Part shown: positions 63,010-64,000 of the stretch, piece after piece
How positions within the stretch are numbered: the first letter of the stretch is position 1
How the letters are laid out: each line of letters opens with the position of its first letter
Source of the DNA: Pseudoclavibacter sp. AY1H1
GTDB taxonomy: Bacteria > Actinomycetota > Actinomycetes > Actinomycetales > Microbacteriaceae
DNA: 64,000 bases
Assembly (NCBI RefSeq): GCF_002931055.1
Contig: NZ_PSXX01000005.1
Coordinates: 76,701 to 140,700 of the forward strand
Direction of reading: 5' to 3'
Notes under the pieces: model-generated
What the model was told of the DNA's origin: nothing
Seen by the model: only the letters and a program-made list of their open reading frames with translations
The model's database searches: none
Made by a program: the position numbers and the translations under genes

Positions 63010-64000
63010 GTGTCATCCCCCAGCAAGACCAAGACCGGAGCGTCCGTCGAGGAGTTCGAGGTCAAGAACTCCCGCGGCAAGGTCCTCACCGCGAGCCTCG
63101 TCGGAACCTCGATCGAGTTCTACGACTTCTACATCTACGCGACCGCCGCGAGCCTCGTCTTCCCGGCCCTCTTCTTCCCGAACGACAACGAGACGACGGC
63201 ACTCCTCGCCTCGTTCGCCGTCTTCGGCGTCGCCTTCATCGCTCGCCCCATCGGGTCGATCCTCTTCGGCCACTTCGGCGACCGCATCGGCCGCAAGGGC
63301 ACCCTCGTCGCGACGCTCCTCACGATGGGTATCGCCACCTTCGCGATCGGGCTCCTCCCGACGGCGCTCACGCCCGGCTGGGAGATCCTCGCGCCGACGC
63401 TGCTCGTCATCATGCGCTTCTGCCAGGGCCTCGGCCTCGGCGGCGAGTGGAGCGGCGCGGCCCTCCTCGCCACGGAGAACGCCCCGGCGAACAAGCGCGC
63501 CATCTACGGCACCTTCCCGCAGCTCGGCGCCCCCATCGGCTTCATCCTCGGCAACCTGCTCTTCGTGCTGCTCTCCCACTTCATGAGCGACGAGACGTTC
63601 TTCGCCTGGGGCTGGCGAGTGCCGTTCCTCCTCAGCGCCATCCTCGTCATCGTCGGCCTCTGGGTGCGCATCAGCCTCCTCGAGACGCCCGCGTTCGAGA
63701 AGGTCGTCGCCGCAGGCGAGGTCTCCAAGGTTCCGCTGTTCGCAGCGTTCAAGACCAGCTGGCGCCAGATCATCCTGGGCACGTTCATCATGCTCGCCAC
63801 CTACGTGCTCTTCTACATGATGACCGCGTTCACTCTGTCCTTCGGGACGAAGGCCACGACCGAGCAGGCTGCCGCGAAGGCCGAAGCAGCCGGCGAGGCG
63901 TTCGACCCGGCAGCCTGGGTGCCAGGTCTCGGCTACATGCGCGAGCAGTTCCTCATCATGCTCATCGTCTCCGTCGTCTTCTTCGGCATCTTCACGCTCG
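63010..64000 (+). CDS. MHS-family MFS transporter, truncated by window end
   Basis: The frame is open from GTG 63010 (AGGAGCAAC upstream) to the end of the window, giving about 330 residues. It has the MHS hallmarks GTSIEFYDFYIYATAASLVF and GDRIGRKGTLV. The gene continues beyond position 64000. It is similar in type to the symporter at 43.1 kb but with a longer central loop (about residues 285-305, Lys/Ala/Glu-rich). The substrate is unknown; organic acids are typical. Confidence 0.87.
   Translation, partial: MSSPSKTKTGASVEEFEVKNSRGKVLTASLVGTSIEFYDFYIYATAASLVFPALFFPNDNETTALLASFAVFGVAFIARPIGSILFGHFGDRIGRKGTLVATLLTMGIATFAIGLLPTALTPGWEILAPTLLVIMRFCQGLGLGGEWSGAALLATENAPANKRAIYGTFPQLGAPIGFILGNLLFVLLSHFMSDETFFAWGWRVPFLLSAILVIVGLWVRISLLETPAFEKVVAAGEVSKVPLFAAFKTSWRQIILGTFIMLATYVLFYMMTAFTLSFGTKATTEQAAAKAEAAGEAFDPAAWVPGLGYMREQFLIMLIVSVVFFGIFTL

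Overview
This window is high-G+C DNA read as an Actinomycetota chromosome, most likely Microbacteriaceae. The clues are GTG starts, many ATGA/GTGA stop-start overlaps, a mycothiol-dependent maleylpyruvate isomerase family protein, polyprenol-phosphate-mannose synthase, and the order nucleoside salvage / BMP-ABC / manC / sdh. No tRNA, rRNA, phage, insertion sequence or CRISPR array was recognised.

Layout. 1-0.5 kb: about 204-bp direct repeats carrying a hairpin. 0.5-2.7 kb: coupled alkylation-repair genes (ogt, ada/alkA type). 2.8-13.0 kb: nucleoside uptake and salvage on the minus strand (two BMP lipoproteins, ABC ATPase, two permeases, cdd, deoA, add, a PTS IIA protein). 13.1-19.3 kb: manC, a GT4 glycosyltransferase and sdhCDAB with a strong terminator. 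19.4-20.4 kb: a BrkB/YihY membrane protein. 20.4-58 kb: accessory catabolism. 58-64 kb: a second BrkB/YihY protein, xthA, trpS, ppm1, ribA and a truncated MHS-type transporter.

The most interesting part is 20.4-51 kb. A HutC/UTRA-type GntR regulator is encoded at 24.1-24.9 kb. Five regulatory regions in this interval carry a shared motif: a tandem array with a strict 10-bp period, unit approximately CWTGTAYAKN. Two arrays contain GTATAGAC, which fits the GT-N-TA-N-AC core known for HutC-type regulators. The linked transcription units are: (1) dhaK-dhaL-class II aldolase-CbbY-like phosphatase; (2) gntR itself, divergent from a fused E1 and an E2 of a 2-oxoacid/acetoin-type dehydrogenase; (3) an EryA-like FGGY kinase, an AraL/NagD-like phosphatase and an AraM-like glycerol-1-phosphate dehydrogenase, divergent from a zinc polyol dehydrogenase; (4) glpK, divergent from an unrecognised membrane protein, a Cof-type HAD phosphatase and a RuBisCO-like protein (RLP); (5) a non-canonical triosephosphate-isomerase paralogue, divergent from glpD (weakest site). 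Together they resemble a polyol or sugar-alcohol network converging on DHAP or tetrulose phosphates. An RLP and a CbbY-family phosphatase under one apparent operator is unusual. The substrate cannot be determined from sequence.

Other modules inside the accessory stretch lack the motif. They are an AraC regulator with a Tat-exported protein and a doubtful convergent ORF (34.1-36.6 kb); a PucR-like regulator divergent from an MHS symporter, a YtcJ-like amidohydrolase and an MDMPI-family protein (41.8-47.0 kb); a Cmx-like drug efflux MFS; a two-gene ANL ligase/ketoacyl-synthase operon (51.1-53.9 kb); a methionine-type ABC importer lacking the NIL domain; and ptsI.
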